From contig OX359197.1 of NCBI GenBank assembly GCA_947172415.1, positions 7,131,673-7,195,672 on the forward strand: 64,000 nt of DNA, written 5' to 3'. The notes below the pieces were generated by a model, which was not told the DNA's origin, ran no database searches, and saw only the letters and a program-made list of their open reading frames with translations. The translations under genes and the position numbers were made by a program. This document shows positions 48,144 through 59,391 of this stretch, one piece after another. The first letter of the stretch is position 1, and every line of letters begins with the position of its first letter. The DNA comes from Chondrosia reniformis. Its lineage: Eukaryota; Porifera; Demospongiae; Chondrillida; Chondrillidae.

Positions 48144-49008
48144 TTGATTTGGTAATGGTGGGATGATGTGACTTTGAAATAAGAAAGGAGCTAAATATAT
48201 CAAACTATATGCTGTGTATACAGTACGTACACGTAAACATTCTATATAATCTAGGAACTCTGCCATGGATATAGTTTAGTTTCATTTAGTAAGTTTCTTT
48301 TCAATTTCAAGAATGAGAATAATAGAAAATTTCCTGGTTTCGAGTGTCGACATCAGCATTATGAAGAAGAGTGTCTCCCTATCACTGATCTATTATATGT
48401 GCATGCATATGCATATATAGTTGTTGGCTGATTTTGAGTGGAACCGCAGGAAGCTCAGCCATTTTGGAAATACTTGGGATCTGAAATTAGGGAGGAGCTC
48501 AATATATCAAGCTATTCATTATGTAAACAGTCCAAACCAATATTGTGTATGACAATGTAAATTTTAGTTTCTAGAAGCTAAAATACTATCAATTAATAAT
48601 TCATTTAGTGAGTTAGCATGGTTTTCAACTTAAGAATGGAAATTAATAATTAATAGAAAAGTTAATGATAGTCTCCTTTCTATTATATTAGACTGCCAAA
48701 TTATACAACACATATACAGTGTTACTATAGAGTGTCTCCATCACTGATAGCAATACCATATATAGGACCATTCAATCTCCCGGGCCATCAACCTATTTCT
48801 ATTTGAGGTGGTCTCTCTATCTATGGGTTAGGGCTCGGAGAAGGTCTCCCTATTAATCCACTACATGGCTTCTCACTATATACGACCTGTATCTGCAGTT
48901 GAACAGATAAACAGAATACTGTACTCCCTTCTGATACAAGAAACATGCAAAATCAAATTATATTATAATATGTACAATAATTAATATAACAAAAGTGCAT
49001 TCAGTCCA
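48144..49008. promoter_or_regulatory. T4 upstream region with a relic TRIM start
   Basis: At about 48438-48540 the first codons and 5' flank of a second TRIM gene (gaagctcagccattttgg, reverse strand) remain without the rest of the gene. The T4 proximal promoter lacks the TCATGTGAC word. No other gene seen. Confidence 0.55.
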
Positions 49009-51284
49009 TCAAAATAGTCCAGCGTCCTTTTTCAGTGAAGTCTGCTTCCAAGGAGGCAGAGATGAGAAGTCCGTCCATGACATTTTAAACACGTTCTACA
49101 TAAGGCACATACAATTATGTTTTGCTATGCAGACAAATAACAAATACTAAATTAGTATACATTAAGCCAAGTATGACACTGGTAGGAGAAGGGACACATG
49201 GAATCCACCAAGTATTTACCTTAAAGTCCTCATCTCCAAGGTAGGTTTCTAATTTCTTTGGATCAACTCCCTTGGGGAGAGGCTTCTTTTTCAGCTCAAC
49301 CAGCGAGTATCTGTCTCTGCTCAGCTTCTTCAGCTCCTCTGAAGCATCTGATCGATGAGGACTCTTGATAATCACAAAAGGTCTGTTAGCCTCTGCCACC
49401 TTCTTATCACTCTCCCAGGATGGAAAGAGATTGGTGAACCGCTGGTGTTCAAAACCAGCAGACACAACGTAAACATGAGGCTCCACAATGCGACCAGTAG
49501 CTACACACAGGAAGACCAATTAATTATATCAATACATAAGAATTAAAAAGTTTATAGATGATAATTGAGAATGATTACCAATGGTTTGATTATCGCTTCA
49601 TAGATTTTAACTGATAATTATGTTACATGTTACATATTTGTAAGCACAACAAAATATTATTTATTTATTGAGAGCAGTAATTAGTTAGGAAGGCAAATGA
49701 TCCAATATTAAGCATTTATGAACTAAAGAAGTTAATTGCACTCAGCTGTGCAGAGGCTATGATCATAAGCACATAATCACTGGAAATGTATTACACCAAA
49801 CCAGCCAAGTGACATAAGCCATTCATGTTCACTGATATCAGTAAAATGTAAATAAAATCTAAGATGTCAAATCAAGTGTACTCACCCTTGGAGTAGTTGA
49901 CGGCAGTCTCCAGTGCTAATCTTTTGTCTCTTATGAATCTCACTTGAGCATCTCCAGTAAACTGGTTCTTTTCTCTGAAACGTGGATCCGACTGCACCGG
50001 CCACCAGCCAGACCACACATAGATCTCATATTGAGCGTCCAATAGGAAGAGAGCTGAGGGTGATGGGGCAGGCAGACTGTAAACAGGAGACCATTACAGC
50101 ACGGGGGAGTACCTGTGTTGTAGTGGCTTACCAGGTTGTTCACAAGAGTATAAGTCTGTTTGTAGGAAGGGAAAGGCTTCCGGCTCTCCTGTCCTGCAAG
50201 GATAGAGGACCTCTGTTGGGAGGAACTCTCCCGTAGACTCCACACTTGGAGCCAATTACATTATCTACTTATATAGCACTGTACAGTTGGGATGCTACAC
50301 CAACTCACTCTTAGCAGTAGTTGGGTTCTTTGTATTTGTCACTTTAGCTGTTGTTAGTGTGGATGGAGTGACTTTAGCTGTTGACATGTCATGACACGTC
50401 AGTTGGTTCTTTGGAAACTGCACTGTCTTCACAACTTGAAGAAATGGACGATTGAGAATGTCTCTTTGAAGCATTCCCTTTCTTGTTGGATAACTTGACT
50501 TTGTGTGGAGAAGATTGAAGAGTCTTCTGAGATTTAGTGGTACTTGTCTCTGTGGACATGTGCTTTTTTTGGGTTTAGAAGTGACTTCAACTTCAGTTGT
50601 ATTTTTTCTCTTTTTTCCTTTTGACTGGTCACATTGAACAACAGTGCATTTGACTCTAACACACAAAAGAACTACAAACGTACAACATTCTTAAATAGGA
50701 ACTGTGTGACTGAAGGTATATAATATAGGGTATGGCAGGTAATCTTATTTAGACTGGGAAGGCCATTATTACTGGACTACTATTAAGGCACCAGTGATAA
50801 TGAGATATCTATACATTCCTAGCTTCACCATTTAATACAACACTAATACCAAATATTACCTGTGGATATACTGTATTGGCCCTTAAGACATATTTAGTGA
50901 CATCACTTATATCATTAGTTGTGGTACTACACAACATCAGAAAGTATATCTATAATGTCAATGTTAGGTACAACCTACTATAGACATACTGCAAAGTATA
51001 GCTCTTCGTTCGTATGTCAGTGTGCACATATGAAATGGACCAACATACCGAATTGTGTCGTTATCCTTTAGCAGATGAATGTCTTCTTGAGGAAGCAGCG
51101 CACAGTCGTCCATTGTGAGGTCCAGTTTGACGCCACGCAGATCTTCAAAGAACCTCTTCTTGATGGCGCCACACAGATCAGCAATGACGGAACAGGATGT
51201 CAGATTCATGAGAAACCAAACGAACTGTGGACAAGCAGGAGGAGGGTTGACGAACAATAACTTCAACCTTACCGAGTCGGCCAT
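49009..51284 (-). CDS. Unit 3 predicted coilin-supervillin chimera (open frame)
   Basis: Exons: coilin 1 (51284-51049), coilin 2 (50655-50309), supervillin 50053-49886, 49500-49220 and 49095-49009. A further supervillin piece (about 50211-50132, acceptor ccaacag) can be included without changing frame. Coilin exon 2 ends in phase 1 and both possible acceptors are phase 1. The product would have the coilin N-terminal domain, a basic linker, a gelsolin-like segment (LFLLDAQYEIYVWSGWWP, FTNLFPSWES) and a villin headpiece ending KKDAGLF. The linker carries two indels that cancel, so about 55 residues are read in another frame without a stop. If unspliced, exon 2 stops a few codons after TTAKSELV. 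Existence of the transcript is inferred from splice sites and phases, not shown. Confidence 0.6.
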
Positions 51285-51402
51285 TTTATCTATAGACTAT
51301 TGAACTACGTAGATCTAAATATCTTTTGCGAAAATTCAATTAACATTAAATAATTTTGAAGTTACGAAGCAGTAATCTATAAAGCATATCTCGTTATATC
51401 AG

Positions 51403-53610
51403 TCAGAATATTAGTACTACAATTCTCTTGTTTCCACTGTCAGCAATATATAGATTTCCTTCATCACTGATAGCAAGTCCATAAGGAAGGTCCAACCCAA
51501 GATTATCAACTTTACCAACACACTGTCCATCTGGTGTGAAGATGGAGATTTTGTTAGCACTGTATGATGAAACTATTATGTATCCATCACTTGTGACTGC
51601 TATACCAGTGGGGCGCTTGACAATGCCTTCACCAAACTGTCGGATGTACCGTCCATCCTGATCATGTACTTTGATGCAATCGTTGTTATAATCTGTGATG
51701 TATACTAATCCATCTGGTGATATACATAGGTAACAGGGAGATCTAAAGCAACCTGCTCCACTGCCACGTGAACCAAAGAACATTAGGAACTGACCATTCT
51801 CTGTAAATACAGATATTCTATGATTGCCACTTTCTACTATAAAAAGGTGTCCCTCTTCATTGACTGCCACTCCCATAGGCCAACTTAATTGACCTTGCTT
51901 TGACCCTTGACCTCCAAACTGTCTCACTAGTTGACCAGTTGGAGTGTAGATCTTGATAACATGGTTGCTATAGTCACTATTGACAATGTTACCAGATTTG
52001 CTGAAAGTTATCCCATAGACATAGCCACAATCATTCTTAAATCTTCTCACAATTTGACCTGTCCTGTTAATAACAAGGATTTCTTTGGTGTTGTATTTTG
52101 CAGCATACAACATTCCATCTGATCCACAAGCTACTGCATAGCATGCTCCACCAATCATAATCTCTTTTTGGATTTCGTTCATCTTCTGAATATTCAATGG
52201 CTTAGCAACCTTCACCTCTATCGGACTGCCCACTACGTGGTGACCTCCGATGGTCACACTCAGCATACATTCGAGTGATGGAACACTCTTAAAGTGTACC
52301 TCATATGTGCCATCTCTCTTGTCTGTTGCCTTACCTCTCAGAGGAACACCTGCTGTCACAGGACAAAGGACAGCCAACACCTTTTCTCCTCCTCGGCACT
52401 CATTGCCTCTCTCATCTTTTGTGGTGACTTTGAAGGAAAATTCTTTCTTCTTCTGTATTTGAATGAAGACAGCACCGTCTTTGTTCTTCTTCAACCCTCT
52501 AATACTGCAGTTTGGTGGATGTGCCTGCAAGCAGACTCCTCCAAATGAAGACAATATCTTCTCTGTTTCGGATTGCTTGGAAGAGATAAACTGGATGGAT
52601 GGGTGAATGTAGCAAGATGGCTGAGGAGTATGTCCAGTAAGTTCAAACACTCGTTTGACCACCATCTTGGTCAAGTAAAGCTGTTCTTCTCTTCTTCCAT
52701 TTGAAAAGATGTCTTCTGAAAAGGAAAGAAAGTCCTCCCACTTCTTCATTTTAACTTGAAGCACTTTTCTCTGCTTGACAAGAGACTTTCTTCCGATTTC
52801 TTCTGTTTTCCTCACTTCACCAACAAGACTATCACATCTTCTAGTTACCATGGCAATTAGCTGTTCCTTCATTGCAAGGATCTCTCCCACAGCATCAGCG
52901 GACTGCTGTTGGAGACTAGCTTCACTGGCCTCCACTTCCTGAAGGGCATTGCTCAATGCCTTTGTCTGTCCCCTGGCAGACAGCACACACTGTGTCAGAG
53001 TGCTCCTGTTTAGCTCTCCCAGTTTGTCATTGATGAAGGACACACTGTGAGTCTTGTGGCCACCAACAGAATGACATATGGCACAGATCATCTGTTGACA
53101 GTCGTGACAGTATAGCTTCTTCTTTTCATTGTGTTCTGCGCATTGGAAAATATCTTCTTTTGTAGAGCCACCTTCTAAGGTTTCATTAATCGATTGGATT
53201 TGATGCCTCTTGAGTATTTTCTTTGATCTGTGAAGATCTACACACTCTTGGCAAATAAAGAAATCACAGTCTGAGCAGTAGCTCACGGCTGCCCTCTTCT
53301 CTTCGTGGTCCTCTTGACAGACCACTCCTTCCTTCTGATACTGACTGCTCACTGTCTTCCTCAGAGCAAAGGGATGGCTTGGAAGACCACCGGGAGGGAT
53401 GGAGAACACTTCATCACAGATCTCACAGGTCACTCCTTGTTGGAGCATCTTCTCCTGACACTCCACCTTCTCACACAAGGCCAGGGAGTGCAGACAAGGT
53501 AGACATTTAAGCTCTTCTACTCTCACTCCACAACTGACACAAGAGAGACTGAGATTAGTTGATGGAAAAGAAGAACTAGAAGTGGGTGGAACCTCTGGAA
53601 GCTCAGCCAT
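51403..53610 (-). CDS. TRIM-NHL protein T3 (735 aa, intronless)
   Basis: Full domain chain. Linker type is QIQSINETLEGG; NHL loops differ from the left-hand genes (LSWPMGV, MFFGSRGSGAGCFRSP, TDYNNDCIKV). The frame is open 48 codons upstream of MAEL through non-conserved spacer; MAEL is preferred. The first two thirds are almost identical to T1, including the private IVNSDYSNHV variant, whereas the last NHL blades differ. Confidence 0.87.
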   Translation of the reverse strand: MAELPEVPPTSSSSFPSTNLSLSCVSCGVRVEELKCLPCLHSLALCEKVECQEKMLQQGVTCEICDEVFSIPPGGLPSHPFALRKTVSSQYQKEGVVCQEDHEEKRAAVSYCSDCDFFICQECVDLHRSKKILKRHQIQSINETLEGGSTKEDIFQCAEHNEKKKLYCHDCQQMICAICHSVGGHKTHSVSFINDKLGELNRSTLTQCVLSARGQTKALSNALQEVEASEASLQQQSADAVGEILAMKEQLIAMVTRRCDSLVGEVRKTEEIGRKSLVKQRKVLQVKMKKWEDFLSFSEDIFSNGRREEQLYLTKMVVKRVFELTGHTPQPSCYIHPSIQFISSKQSETEKILSSFGGVCLQAHPPNCSIRGLKKNKDGAVFIQIQKKKEFSFKVTTKDERGNECRGGEKVLAVLCPVTAGVPLRGKATDKRDGTYEVHFKSVPSLECMLSVTIGGHHVVGSPIEVKVAKPLNIQKMNEIQKEIMIGGACYAVACGSDGMLYAAKYNTKEILVINRTGQIVRRFKNDCGYVYGITFSKSGNIVNSDYSNHVIKIYTPTGQLVRQFGGQGSKQGQLSWPMGVAVNEEGHLFIVESGNHRISVFTENGQFLMFFGSRGSGAGCFRSPCYLCISPDGLVYITDYNNDCIKVHDQDGRYIRQFGEGIVKRPTGIAVTSDGYIIVSSYSANKISIFTPDGQCVGKVDNLGLDLPYGLAISDEGNLYIADSGNKRIVVLIF

Positions 53611-54486
53611 TTGATTTGGTAATGGTGGGATGATGTGACTTTGAAATAAGAAAGGAGCTAAATATATCAAACTATATATGCTGTGTATACAGTACGTACA
53701 CGTAAACATTCTATATAATCTAGGAACTCTGCCATGGATATAGTTTAGTTTCATTTAGTAAGTTTCTTTTCAATTTCAAGAATGAGAATAATAGAAAATT
53801 TCCTGGTTTCGAGTGTCGACATCAGCATTATGAAGAAGAGTGTCTCCCTATCACTGATCTATTATATGTGCATGCATATGCATATATAGTTGTTGGCTGA
53901 TTTTGAGTGGAACCGCAGGAAGCTCAGCCATTTTGGAAATACTTGGGATCATGTGACTTTGAAATTAGGGAGGAGCTCAATATATCAAGCTATTCATTAT
54001 GTAAACAGTCCAAACCAATATTGTGTATGACAATGTAAATTTTACTTTCTAGAAGCTAAAATACTATCAATTAATAATTCATTTAGTGAGTTAGCATGGT
54101 TTTCAACTTAAGAATGGAAATTAATAATTAATAGAAAGGTTAATGATAGTCTCCTTTCTATTATATTAGACTGCCAAATTATACAACACATATACAGTGT
54201 TACTATAGAGTGTCTCCATCACTGATAGCAATACCATATATAGGACCATTCAATCTCCCGGGCCAGCAACCTATTTCTATTTGAGGTGGTCTCTCTATCT
54301 ATGGGTTAGGGCTCGGAGAAGGTCTCCCTATTAATCCACTACATGGCTTCTCACTATATACGACCTGTATCTGCAGTTGAACAGATAAACAGAATACTGT
54401 ACTCCTTTCTGATACAAGAAACATGCAAAATCAATTTTTACTATAATATGTACAATAATTAATATAACAAAAGTGCATTCAGTCCA
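53611..54486. promoter_or_regulatory. T3 upstream region with a relic TRIM start
   Basis: Near-copy of the T4 upstream region. A relic TRIM start and 5' flank lie at about 53908-54010 and still contain the tcatgtgac word that T3's own promoter has lost. No other gene seen. Confidence 0.55.
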
Positions 54487-56606
54487 TCAAAATAGTCCAG
54501 CGTCCTTTTTCAGTGAAGTCTGCTTCCTAGGAGGCAGAGATGAGAAGTCCGTCCATGACATTTTAAACACGTTCTACATAAGGCACATACAATTATGTTT
54601 TGCTATGCAGACAATAACAAATACTAAATTAGTATACATTAAGCCAAGTATGACACTGGCAGGAGAAGGGACACATGGAATCCACCAAGTATTTACCTTA
54701 AAGTCCTCATCTCCAAGGTAGGTTTCTAATTTCTTTGGATCAACTCCCTCGGGGAGAGGCTTCTTTTTCAGCTCAGCCAGCGAGTATCTGTCTCTGCTCA
54801 GCTTCTTCAGCTCCTCTGAAGCATCTGATCGATGAGGACTCTTGATGATCACAAAAGGTCTGTTAGTCTCGGCCACCTTCTTATCACTCTCCCAGGATGG
54901 AAAGAGATTGGTTAACCGCTGGTGTTCAAAACCAGCAGAGACAACGTAAACATGAGGCTCCACAATGCGACCAGTAGCTACACACAGGAAGACCAATTAA
55001 TCATATCAATACATGACCAATGAATCAATATATTAGGATTTAAAAGTTAATAGATGATAATTGAGAATGATTATCAATGGTTTCATTATCGCTTCATAGA
55101 TTTGAAATGATTTTAACATTACATTATATATTTAAAACACAACAAAATATTATTTATTTATTGAGAGCAGTCATTAGTTAGGAAGGCAAATGATCCAATA
55201 TTAAGTTTTTTATGAACTAAGGAAGTTAACAGAGGCTATGATGGTAATCAAATAATCACTGGAAATATATTACACCAAACCAGCCGAGTGACATAAGCCA
55301 TTTATGTTCACTGATATCAGTAAAATGTTAATAAAATCTCAGATGTCAAATCAAGTGTACTCACCTTTAGAGTAGCTGACGGCAGTCTCCAGTGCTAATC
55401 TTTTGTCTCTTATGAATCTCACTTGAGCATCTCCAGTAAACTGGTTCTTTTCTCTGAAACGTGGATCCGACTGCACCCACCAGCCAGACCACACATAGAT
55501 CTCATATTGAGCATCCAATAGGAAGAGAGCTGAGGGTGATGGGGCAGGCAGACTGTAAACAGGAGACCATTACAGCATGGGGGAGTACCTGTGTTGTAGT
55601 GGCTTACCAGGTTGTTCACAAGAGTATAAGTCTGTTTGTAGGAAGGGAAAGGCTTCCGGCTCTCCTGTCCTGCAAGGATAGAGGACCTCTGTTGGGAGGA
55701 ACTCTCCCGTAGACTCCACACTTGGAGCCAATTACATTATCTAGTTATATAGCACTGTACAGTTGGGATGCTACACCAACTCACTCTTAGCAGTAGTCGG
55801 GTTCTTTGTATTTGTCACTTTAGCTGTTGTTTGTGTGGATGGAGTGACTTTAGCTGTTGACACGTTAGTTGGTTCTTTGGAAACTGCACTGTCTTCACAA
55901 CTTGAAGAACTGGACGATTGACAATGTCTCTTCGAAGCATTCCCTTTCTTGTTGGATAATTTAACTTTGTGTGGAGAAGATTGAAGAGTCTTCTGAGATT
56001 TAGTGGTACTTGTCTCTGTGGACATGTGCTTTGGCTTCTTGGGTTTAGAAGTGACTTCAACTTCAGTTGTATGTTTTCTCTTTTTTCCTTTTGACTGGTC
56101 ACATTGAACAACAGTGCATTTGACTCTAACACACAAAAGAACTACAAACGTACAACATTCTTAAATAGGAACTGTGTGACTGAAGGTACATAATATAGGG
56201 TATGGCAGGTAATCTTATTTAGACTGGGAAGGCCATTATTACTGGACTACTATTAAGAAAGAAAGTATATCTATTAATGTCAATGTCAGGTACAACCTAC
56301 TATAGATATACTGCAAAGTATAGCTCTTCGTTCGTATGTCAGTGTGCACATATGAAATGGACCAACATACCGAATTGTGTCGTTATCCTTTAGCAGATGA
56401 ATGTCTTCTTGAGGAAGCAGCGCACAGTCGTCCATTGTGAGGTCCAGTTTGACGCCACGCAGATCTTCAAAGAACCTCTTCTTGATGGCGCCACACAGAT
56501 CAGCAATGACGGAACAGGATGTCAGATCCATGAGAAACCAAACGAACTGTGGACAAGCAGGAGGAGGGTTGACGAACAATAACTTCAACCTTATCGAGTC
56601 GGCCAT
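54487..56606 (-). CDS. Unit 2 predicted coilin-supervillin chimera (open frame)
   Basis: Exons: coilin 1 (56606-56371), coilin 2 (56125-55785), optional supervillin piece 55688-55608, then 55529-55365, 54977-54697 and 54573-54487. Phases match along the chain. Length is about 369 aa without and 396 aa with the optional piece. The coilin NTD is complete (LLPQEDIHLLKDNDTIR) and the linker is undamaged. The gelsolin-like segment lacks one codon (SGWWVQ rather than SGWWPVQ). In the headpiece the Trp of the LPPWKQ motif is Arg (CCT AGG AAG), which removes a conserved residue of the actin-binding face. Coilin intron 1 is shorter here, about 245 bp. The protein would combine a Cajal-body oligomerisation domain with an actin-binding module; expression and function are inferred only. 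Confidence 0.6.
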
Positions 56607-56713
56607 TTTATCTATAGACTATTAACTACGTAGATCTAAATATCCTTTGCGAAAATTCAATTAACATTAAATAATTTTGAAGTTACAAAGCAGTAATCTA
56701 TAAAGCATATCTG

Positions 56714-58921
56714 TCAGAGTACTAGTACAACAATTCTCTTGTTTCCATGGTCAGCAATATATAGATTTCCTTCATCACTGATAGCAAGACTAAAAGGAAG
56801 GTCCAACCCAAGATTATCAACTTCACCAACACATTGTCCATCTGGTGTGAAGATGGAGATTTTGTTAGCACTGTATGATGCAACTATTATGTGTCCATCA
56901 CTTGTGACTGCTATACCAGTGGGACACTTGACAATGTCTTCACCAAACTGTTGGATGTACCGTCCATCCTGATCATGTACTTTGATGCAATGATTGTTAC
57001 AGTCAGTGATGTACACTAATCCATCTGGTGATATACAGAGCTGCCAGGGAAATTGAAAGCAACCTGCTCCACTGCCACGTGAACCAAAGCACCTTAGGAA
57101 CTGACCATTCTCTGTAAATACAGATATTCTATGATTGCCATATTCTGCTATAAAAAGGTGTCCCTCCTCATTGACTGCCACTCCCATTGGATAGCTTAAT
57201 TGACCTTGCTTTGACCCTTCACCTCCAAACTGTCTTACTAGTTGACCAGTTGGAGTGTAGATCTTGATAATATGGTTGCTATAGTCAATAATGACAATGT
57301 TACCAGATTTGCTGAAAGTTATCCCATGGACAATACCACAATCATTCTTAAATCTTCTCGCAATTTGACCTGCCCTGTTAATAACAAGGATTTCTTTGGG
57401 ATTGCAATTTGCAGCATACAACATTCCATCTGATCCACAAGCTACTGCATAGCATTCTCCACCAATCTTAATCTCTTTTTGGATTTCGTTCATCTTCTTA
57501 ATATCCAATGGCTTAGCAACCTTCACCTCTACTGGACTGCCCGCTAAGTGGTGACCTCCGATGGTCACACTCAGCATACATTCAAGTGATGGAGCACTCT
57601 TAAAGTCTACCTCATATGTGCCATCTCTCTTGTCTGTTACTTTACCTCTCAGAGGAACACCTGCTGTCACAGGACAAAGGACAGCCAGCACCTTTTCTCC
57701 TCCTCTGCACTCATTGCCTCTCTCATCTTTGGTGATAACTTTGAAGGAAAATTCTTTCTTCTTCTGTATGTGAACAAAGGCAGCACCATCTTTGTTCTTC
57801 TCCAACCCTATAATACTGCAGTTTGGTGGATGTGCCTGCAAGCAGATTCCTCCAAATGAAGATAATGTCTTTTCTGTTTCGGATTGCTTGAAAGAGATGA
57901 ACTGGACAGATGGGTGAATGTAGCAAGATGGCTGAGGAGTATGTCCAGTAAGTTCATACACTCGTTTGACCACCATCTTTGTCAAGTAAAGCTGTTCTTC
58001 TCTTCTTCCATTTGAAAAGATGTCTTCTGAATTGGAAAGAAACTCCTCCCATTTCTTCATTTTAACTTGAAGCACTTTTCTCTGCTTGACAAGAGCTTTT
58101 CTTCCCTTTTCTTCCGTTTTCCTCACTTCACCAACAAGACTATCACATCTTCTAGTTACCATGGCAATTAGCTGTTCCTTCATTGTAAGGATCTTTCCTA
58201 CAGCATCAGCGGACTGCTGTTGGAGACTAGCTTCACTGGCCTCCACTTCCTGAAGGGCATTGCTCAATGCCTTTGTCTGTCCCCTGGCAGACAGCACACA
58301 CTGTGTCAGAGTGCTCCTGTTTAGCTCTCCCAGTTTGTCATTGATGAAGGACACACTGTGAGTCTTGTGGCCACCAACAGAATGACATATGGCACAGATC
58401 ATCTGTTGACAGTCGTGACAGTATAGCTTCTTCTTTTCATTGTGTTCTGAGCATTGGAAAATATCTTCTTTTGTAGAGCCACCTTCTAAGGTTTCATTAA
58501 TCGATTGAATTTGATGCCTCTTAAACATTTTCTTTGATCTGTGAAGATCTACACACTCTTGGCAAATAAAGAAATCACAGTCTGAGCAGTAGCTCACGGC
58601 TGCCCTCTTCTCTTTGTGGTCCTCTTGACAGACCACTCCTTCCTTCTGATACTGACTGCTCACTGTCTTCCTCAGAGCAAAGGGATGGCTTGGAAGACCA
58701 CCGGGAGGGATGGAGAACACTTCATCACAGATCTCACAGGTCACTCCTTGTTGGAGCATCTTCTCCTGACACTCCACCTTCTCACACAAGGCCAGGGAGT
58801 GCAGACAAGGTAGACATTTAAGCTCTTCTACTCTCACTTCACAACTGACACAAGAGAGACTGAGATTAGTTGATGGAAAAGAAGAATTAGAAGTGGATGG
58901 AACCTCTGGAAGCTCAGCCAT
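56714..58921 (-). CDS. TRIM-NHL protein T2 (735 aa, intronless)
   Basis: Full domain chain. Substitutions near the zinc sites spare the Cys/His residues (VSCEVRV instead of VSCGVRV). The coiled coil has KILTMKEQ and FLSNSEDIF. NHL loops are distinctive (LSYPMGV, IVIIDYSNHI, TDCNNHCIKV, IADHGNKRI). An in-frame upstream ATG exists at 58945. The stop lies 107 bp before coilin exon 1. Confidence 0.87.
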   Translation of the reverse strand: MAELPEVPSTSNSSFPSTNLSLSCVSCEVRVEELKCLPCLHSLALCEKVECQEKMLQQGVTCEICDEVFSIPPGGLPSHPFALRKTVSSQYQKEGVVCQEDHKEKRAAVSYCSDCDFFICQECVDLHRSKKMFKRHQIQSINETLEGGSTKEDIFQCSEHNEKKKLYCHDCQQMICAICHSVGGHKTHSVSFINDKLGELNRSTLTQCVLSARGQTKALSNALQEVEASEASLQQQSADAVGKILTMKEQLIAMVTRRCDSLVGEVRKTEEKGRKALVKQRKVLQVKMKKWEEFLSNSEDIFSNGRREEQLYLTKMVVKRVYELTGHTPQPSCYIHPSVQFISFKQSETEKTLSSFGGICLQAHPPNCSIIGLEKNKDGAAFVHIQKKKEFSFKVITKDERGNECRGGEKVLAVLCPVTAGVPLRGKVTDKRDGTYEVDFKSAPSLECMLSVTIGGHHLAGSPVEVKVAKPLDIKKMNEIQKEIKIGGECYAVACGSDGMLYAANCNPKEILVINRAGQIARRFKNDCGIVHGITFSKSGNIVIIDYSNHIIKIYTPTGQLVRQFGGEGSKQGQLSYPMGVAVNEEGHLFIAEYGNHRISVFTENGQFLRCFGSRGSGAGCFQFPWQLCISPDGLVYITDCNNHCIKVHDQDGRYIQQFGEDIVKCPTGIAVTSDGHIIVASYSANKISIFTPDGQCVGEVDNLGLDLPFSLAISDEGNLYIADHGNKRIVVLVL

Positions 58922-59391
58922 TTTATTTGGTATGTTTGGGATCATGTGACTTTGAAATGAGGAAGGAACTAACTAGTTTCTATGTAAACAGTCTAAACTG
59001 TAAAATATGTAAAATATGCACTAGTTATATATAGATGTGTGAAAATGTATATATAAATAGCAAGTGTATATTTGGCTTTGTAAATTTCAGTATCTAGAAA
59101 GTATTTTCACTGAATTCATTCACTCCATCACTGATAGTAATAATAACATTATCAATCTCACAGACCCCAGCAACCTATTTCTATTTAGAGGTGATCTCTC
59201 TATCTATGGGTTAGGGCTCGGAGAAGGTCTCCCTATTAATCCACTACATGGCTTCTCACTATATACGACCTGTATCTGCAGTGGAACAGATAGACAGAAT
59301 ACTGTACTCCCTTCTGATACAAGAAACATGCAAAATCAAATTATACTATAATATGTACAATAATTAATATAACAAAAGTGCATTCAGTCCA
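58922..59391. promoter_or_regulatory. T2 upstream region
   Basis: Carries TCATGTGAC at about 58942-58950 and a diverged version of the shared flank (gaggaaggaactaac). The distal part is the common array spacer (cctattaatccactacatgg). No gene seen. Confidence 0.45.

Noticed and set aside
53611-53754. N-terminal extensions of T3 and T4 upstream of MAEL
   Set aside because: The extensions lie in spacer DNA shared by duplication between T3 and T4 only, are not conserved in the other copies, and contain no recognisable targeting sequence.
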